Of a DNA stretch of 64,000 bases, positions 59,501 through 64,000 are shown one piece after another. Source of the DNA: Polytrichum commune (taxonomy: Eukaryota > Streptophyta > Polytrichopsida > Polytrichales > Polytrichaceae); the NCBI GenBank assembly GCA_950295325.1, contig OX485803.1, positions 63,131,554 to 63,195,553 of the forward strand, in the 5' to 3' direction. Under the pieces are notes generated by a model, which saw only the letters and a program-made list of their open reading frames with translations, searched no databases and was not told the DNA's origin. A program made the position numbers and the translations under genes. How positions within the stretch are numbered: position 1 is the first letter of the stretch; each line of letters opens with the position of its first letter.

Positions 59501-59709
59501 GCATAACAGGCTTGTTCACCCAATCATCCCTACGAAGTCCACTGCAATTCGGGTCAATATCTTCAACCGGAACAGTTTCATCTTCCGAGAATATTGCGTC
59601 GGAAAGGGATGACCCCTGCACAAACACTTCATTAGTAAAACATATTCCAACAAACAATGTGAAACATCTTAGTTTAGAAAACCACCTCTGTGGTAGATTC
59701 CGCATCCAT
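56516..59709 (-). CDS. DUF7869-like transposon-encoded protein, large spliced ORF
   Basis: Proposed exons on the - strand are 59709-59686, 59615-58659 and 58540-56516, phase 0 throughout, about 1,001 residues with no internal stop. N-terminal part: basic segments and CCDRECLRFF. C-terminal part, in model numbering: CGKC (365-368), HDKMDHGK (about 425-432), VQLDNCWKDNKCRYV (about 548-562), VGHTHDDIDASFGRW (about 585-599). The order DxMD, LDN, GHTHxDID is what I associate with the DUF7869 family of repeat-associated proteins in mosses, lycophytes and animals. The acidic residues suggest a metal-dependent RNase H-like core, which is inference. The last 35 residues are Gly/Arg-rich (GRGRG, GTRGRGRATGRRG), a likely nucleic-acid-binding tail. 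The first exon may be internal (acceptor-like TGCAG upstream), so the N-terminus is uncertain. Confidence 0.68.
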
Positions 59710-59931
59710 GTGCTCGGCCAATCTGCACAAGAACACTTGCGCGGTCAGTGTTACAACTTAGGCCTGATATAGCTTCACGTACCATTCGCTATTGAATCAT
59801 ATTAGTGCTTGTACTCGCAATCACCAAACGTTTAAACTAAAAACACAACTGTAGATATCCTAAAGAACGAAAACTTCATCCTGTATTATCTGCCTTGTGA
59901 CCTCACTAGATATCACCTATATCACCTGTTA

Positions 59932-60025
59932 CAATATGTCGTGTATGTGGCGCGGGCATGCATCCCACTTTCACTCGATCGAGTGAAAGTGGGATGCATG
60001 CCCGCGCCACATACACGACATATTG
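59932..60025. repeat. Perfect 94-bp palindrome
   Basis: Two 47-nt arms are exact reverse complements with no spacer, centred between 59978 and 59979. The outermost bases are CAATATGTC and GACATATTG; the centre is TCACTCGATCGAGTGA. It lies 223 bp upstream of the first proposed exon of the DUF7869-like gene. As single-stranded DNA or RNA it would form a hairpin with essentially no loop. Confidence 0.95.
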
Positions 60026-60224
60026 GGCCCTTCATGCCTTTTCTTTTCTCAGAAAATCCGGTCATAAATAGATGTTACCCAATCTATCCCACCCGATTAA
60101 CACCTACCTCCCTCTATACATATTATTTGTGTCGATAATAAAAACGTCGATCACCAAACAATCACATCCTCTCCCCAGAAACTAATCACATCCTCATCCC
60201 CAAACAATCACATGTTCATCCCCA

Positions 60225-60373
60225 TGCAATCGACTCGCCAGCCCACTTTCACTCGATCGAGTGAAAGTGGTGGGCCTGCCAGCGCTGCGCCACAAAACTT
60301 TCACTCGATCGAGTGAAAGTGGGCTGGCGAGTCGATTGCAGGCCCACCACTTTCACTCGATCGAGTGAAAGTG
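60225..60373. repeat. Nested inverted-repeat cluster with three more copies of the palindrome core
   Basis: The 24-26 bp palindrome centred on TCACTCGATCGAGTGA recurs at 60244-60269, 60297-60320 and 60348-60373. Flanks are shared in overlapping inverted pairs: 60225-60268 is the exact reverse complement of 60297-60340, and 60244-60279 is the reverse complement of 60338-60373. Sequence after the last core (TTGGGCCTCCCAGCGCC) is also a direct, diverged copy of that after the first (TGGGCCTGCCAGCGCT). Confidence 0.92.
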
Positions 60374-61420
60374 TTGGGCCTCCCAGCGCCGGTTGTTCGG
60401 GCCGTACTGTACGGACTGCAGGGATGGGTACAGGGCCCCGCAAATATGGTGCCGCTGCAATGCTCCATGCATATGGAACGGCACATTGAACAGCGCCTCT
60501 TCGATCAGGTGTTTCTTGTTGTGTAGGACCGAACCTTGTGAAATTGATCCCTGGAAGGGATAGAAAGAAGAATGTTGTGGTGTTGTGCTCCCTGGCACAA
60601 AGGGCGACAAAAGAGGGTTCGAGTGTGCTCCTTCCAGGCTTATATAGTCGGGTGTAGCAGAATTGGTGGGAGAATAGTGCCCTAATCCAATTTTGAAGGT
60701 TCCCTCCCTTTCGTTTTAGGCCGTCACAGATCCGTATGCGGACGGCTTTTGATGCCTTTGGGTGGGTTTTTACATGCACCTTGATACAATTGTGTTAGTG
60801 GGATTGTTTTGCATTATTTTCGGCATGATGTGTTTAAGCCAATCCGGTCCACCCCCAATCCTGTAATGATAGTTAGCACATCGCCCACTCTTGGGCATCA
60901 CTACTATGAGCGCGTACTACCCGCTGGTACGCCTTTGGATCCAAGTTTGATTGATGAGATGAAAACACGCCAGAATGTGGTCCTATCAACAGGTACCCTC
61001 AGCCCACCACTTCCATCGCACTTGTGGCATCACACCCTGCTATTGAGGCGCGTACAACGTTGAGGTACTCACAAGCGCTCATTGTCGTTGCAACCTACAT
61101 TTGTGCACCGGCTTCAAGGTTGAAGATATTTGCACCCCTAGACCTTGAATCTCTTGAAAAGAAATGGATGTCCCCAACATGTCATAACAATTACAATTAA
61201 ATCATCGGCCCTCATCCCAACGTATCTATGTATGCTTGTAGTATTGCAGATAAATTGCCATGCTCCCAATGCTATCGGAGTGGTTTATGGCACCCCGATG
61301 AGTTCTCCTTCCGAAATTCATATTAACTATTTCAATATTAATCCAAAATTAATTATTATGTGGGTGGGTCCAATTTCCAATTACAATGTGCTTTGCACAT
61401 CTCTCAACATTGACATAATG
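60374..61420. other. Intergenic, no supported gene
   Basis: Higher GC to about 60,780, then AT-rich. A + strand frame at 60809-61063 is protein-like in composition but unrecognised. No clear splice partners. Confidence 0.4.
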
Positions 61421-61426
61421 TCTTAA

Positions 61427-61712
61427 TAACTTCCCAAGAGGTTAGTAACTTCCCAACTTCCCAATAGAGGTTACTAGTAACTTCCCAATAGAGATTAATA
61501 ACTTCCCAATAGAGGTTAGTAACTTCCCAATAGAGATTAGTAACTTCCCAATAGAGGTTAGTAACTTCCCAATAGAGATTAGTAACTTCCCAACTTCCCA
61601 ATAGAGGTTACTAGTAACTTCTCAATAGAGATTAGTAACTTCCCAATAGAGGTTAGTAACTTCCCAATAGAGATTAGTAACTTCCCAACAGAGGTTAGTA
61701 ACTTCCCAATAG
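61427..61712 (+). repeat. 21-bp tandem repeat, about 13 copies
   Basis: The unit TAACTTCCCAATAGAGRTTAG recurs head to tail, with two copies carrying an extra AACTTCCC (61446 and 61589) and two with an inserted CTAG. Alternation of GAGATTAG and GAGGTTAG suggests a 42-bp higher-order unit. The open - strand frame over it is repetitive and unlikely to be coding. Confidence 0.88.
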
Positions 61713-61972
61713 AAGCAAATTAGGAAGGGGCTTATTAACCCCATTATAGTAACCCCATTGGGCTTATGGGGTTCAACAATTCATAAATTAAATTGGAAGA
61801 ATTTGAAATTTGCGCCTCCAACTTCATCTGAGGATGCCGTCTCGAATTGACCCTAGACCCTTCTACCCTATTTAACAATTAGTCCAATACCCTAAATGAA
61901 AGGTGAAAAGTGCATGTGTGGGTTAATATTAGTGAAGATTGAGTAGCCTCTGGAGGCCCATCAGCCTACTTA

Positions 61973-62000
61973 AACCCTAAACCCTAAACCCTAAACCCTA
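61973..62000 (-). repeat. Interstitial telomere-like tract, CCCTAAA x about 4
   Basis: AAACCCTAAACCCTAAACCC and one more unit, matching the Arabidopsis-type plant telomere repeat in C-rich orientation on the + strand. Confidence 0.85.
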
Positions 62001-63249
62001 TACTCGAAGTACCACTTTGGTTTGCATTTGAAGCAAATAATGAATGGGCTACCATGATACAAAACCAATCCCAAATATATTTGATATTCATATTAAGTGC
62101 TATGTCTGAATCGGTTGCTTCCACCATTGGTCACACTTTTTACATTATTTTGTTAGGTCCAATAGCTAAGTCATAGTCTAAGAACTCTAAAATGATTTGA
62201 ATCAGCTGATCAAACTAGTCAATTTAAAGCGTTGTCTACATTTGAGCACGTCGTAAGTTAATCTCATCCTAACACGTGTTCATTTAGTGTTCCCTCATAA
62301 CTGCACGTATTACAAGCATACAACTCTTGGACAATTGATCTGCGTTAGTGACAAATATAGGTGTTTAATTAAGAAGCGCGAACATAAGGCCCTCAAACCT
62401 TAATCACCATGTGTCCAAGTGTCTTCGTGGCAATAATGCATCCAAATAAATGCATGGCTTGGACCCTGTAGGAAGCAGTTACAACACTGGCCATTCCCGC
62501 AAATTCCTGTGAGCATGCCACGTGTCACATATCTTCACATCATGTCTTCAAAAGTTCACGCCCAAGCAGTTGCTCTTGCAATGGTCGGAGTCAATTGTTG
62601 AAAGTGCCTATATTGTTCGTAATTGGGAGTTCACCCATTGGATCTCCCCTTTATGACCTCTCCACTTTCCTTCCATCCACACTCATAACCTTAGTACGTG
62701 TAATTAGGTTGCCTTCGCAAATGGGTAAAGTTGTGTTGCCTCTTACATCGCCTCTTTACGCAAGCAACTTTCCATAGGTCAAACTCGGATCAAAAACCTT
62801 ATATTAAGTTTTTTGGTTCATTCCTATCACAATTAAAGTCCATACAAAATTTGTGTATTTTGTTGTACTGGTAATAAATAATCAAGTAATGTGACATGCC
62901 AATAGATTAGTGCAAGACTACCTAATTGCCAATATTGGTGTAGGTAGATTCATTGGCATTTATTTGAGCTACTAGTCTAAGAGACAAATTGAATCCAAAC
63001 TTAAGTTAGAGTTAGAGCAAACCAAGAGCTACCTCAATTGATGGAAACAGGGATTTGAGTATATTTGGATTATGCATTAATTTTGGACAACACAACTGCC
63101 TAGTAGTATATGGCGTGCACTAGATTGGAAAACTACATGAAATTAATATAATGGTGGTTGGCAAATATGGCATACATTGTGAAACATTTGAAGTTGTCAC
63201 TGATTGTTGTGTTGTCACTCCCACTCCAGTGCGCAATAATTGTGAATTT

Positions 63250-63282
63250 TTTAGGGTTTAGGGTTTAGGGTTTGGGGTTTAT
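63250..63282 (+). repeat. Interstitial telomere-like tract, TTTAGGG x about 3-4
   Basis: TTTTTTAGGGTTTAGGGTTT, AGGGTTTGGGGTTT: three good units and one variant in G-rich orientation on the + strand, opposite to the tract at 61973. Confidence 0.85.
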
Positions 63283-64000
63283 GGGTTAAGTTATTTAGTG
63301 GGCTCCAATCTGCCTTTGAAATCCAATGAGCTCAGTTATGTGCAAAATGCAAGGGTGGCCATTACGAATGGAACGGTCATTTGAAGCTCCAATGTGGTGT
63401 TTTGAAAAATGGGGTAACGTTATGGTCACTAACCTTTCACCATTTAAACTAGTGATCAATCTTGGGTCAAGTAACATAGTGACATTTCAAACATATTGGC
63501 ATAAATATGCTTACAATTCAACCTACAAGCCTCAACCCTCCATCCTAAACATGCACTCTAAAAACTAAAACTCTATGCCTGAACCCCAAGTTCTAAACGT
63601 TACCCCTAGACAATGAGTTTAATATCTAGCCGACGTTGAATGAATCATATCATCGTGACGAAGGCCACAAACCTATGCATTGGGGAGTCAAGTGTTCCAC
63701 ATGTTGATGGATGAGAGTAAACTTGTCAAAGCATAATTATTATACCCATAAGAAGTTTACACATTTGGTATGACACTAGTCGTATAACTAGTGTTAGACA
63801 TAAATGCGCCACCACCCTCCCTACGACCATGCACCTTCTCTTATCTTTGTTAAGAAATTTTCACATCCTTACTAACACTAAATTTGGGCATGTGACTTAC
63901 CATAGTCCAAGTTTAGTGTTTGAGTTCACAATGAATGTTACTTACTTTCATCTAGGGTTACTAATATTTAGTGTATGCGTTCGTATTTTGTGTATCTAAC

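Larger units (their letters stand above)
61713..64000. other. Intergenic, no supported gene
   Basis: AT-rich with only short frames. It contains two telomere-like tracts (listed separately) and nothing else that I can name. Confidence 0.5.

Noticed and set aside
60249-60779. 176-codon open frame on - across the palindrome cluster
   Set aside because: The C-terminal third is simply the repeated palindrome core read in one phase (TFTRSSE-like repeats); no domain.

Overview
The window reads as nuclear DNA of a land plant, probably a non-seed plant (bryophyte, lycophyte or fern); the lineage is inference. Support for a plant: spliceosomal introns in every gene, TTTAGGG-type telomere-like tracts, a plastid-style RidA with a long N-terminal extension, a plant-type 2-oxoglutarate dioxygenase, a DUF819 protein of the plant type, and dense plant transposon debris (CACTA, tRNA-derived SINE, TIR elements, a gag-like ORF). 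Gene density is low: four confident conserved genes in 64 kb, one long spliced transposon-like gene, and one tentative small gene.

Layout. 1-6.8 kb: no supported gene; repeats and a GC-richer stretch upstream of the first gene. 6.86-8.45 kb (+): three-exon homologue of C2orf69/UPF0565, a predicted serine hydrolase. 10.6-16.3 kb (-): four-exon Fe(II)/2-oxoglutarate dioxygenase with a GC-AG intron, a relic duplicated exon end, and a tandem array in its first intron. 17-25 kb: transposon territory, with a complete non-autonomous CACTA element (3-bp GTA target duplication) containing a SINE, then a gag-like frame broken only by TAG codons. 25.5-38.7 kb: several minisatellites, an RPA-like pseudogene, a TA-flanked TIR element and AT-rich sequence. 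38.7-42.6 kb (+): a foldback element 130 bp upstream of a six-exon RidA gene. 44.9-51.6 kb (+): a possible 55-residue gene, then a 12-exon DUF819 membrane protein. 53-56 kb: possible LTR end, homopolymer tracts, GGGAAC-rich repeat. 56.5-59.7 kb (-): a 1,001-residue gene with DUF7869-like motifs, followed upstream by a perfect 94-bp palindrome and a cluster of nested inverted repeats. 60.4-64 kb: 21-bp tandem array and two telomere-like tracts facing each other.

The conserved genes are unrelated housekeeping or metabolic functions (organelle hydrolase, oxidative metabolism, enamine detoxification, plastid membrane protein) and do not form a pathway. The most unusual material is the palindrome cluster beside the DUF7869-like gene, the all-TAG decay of the gag-like frame, and a (GA)n-headed repeat sitting in introns of two different genes. 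Exon boundaries were derived by hand from splice signals and reading phase, without transcript data.
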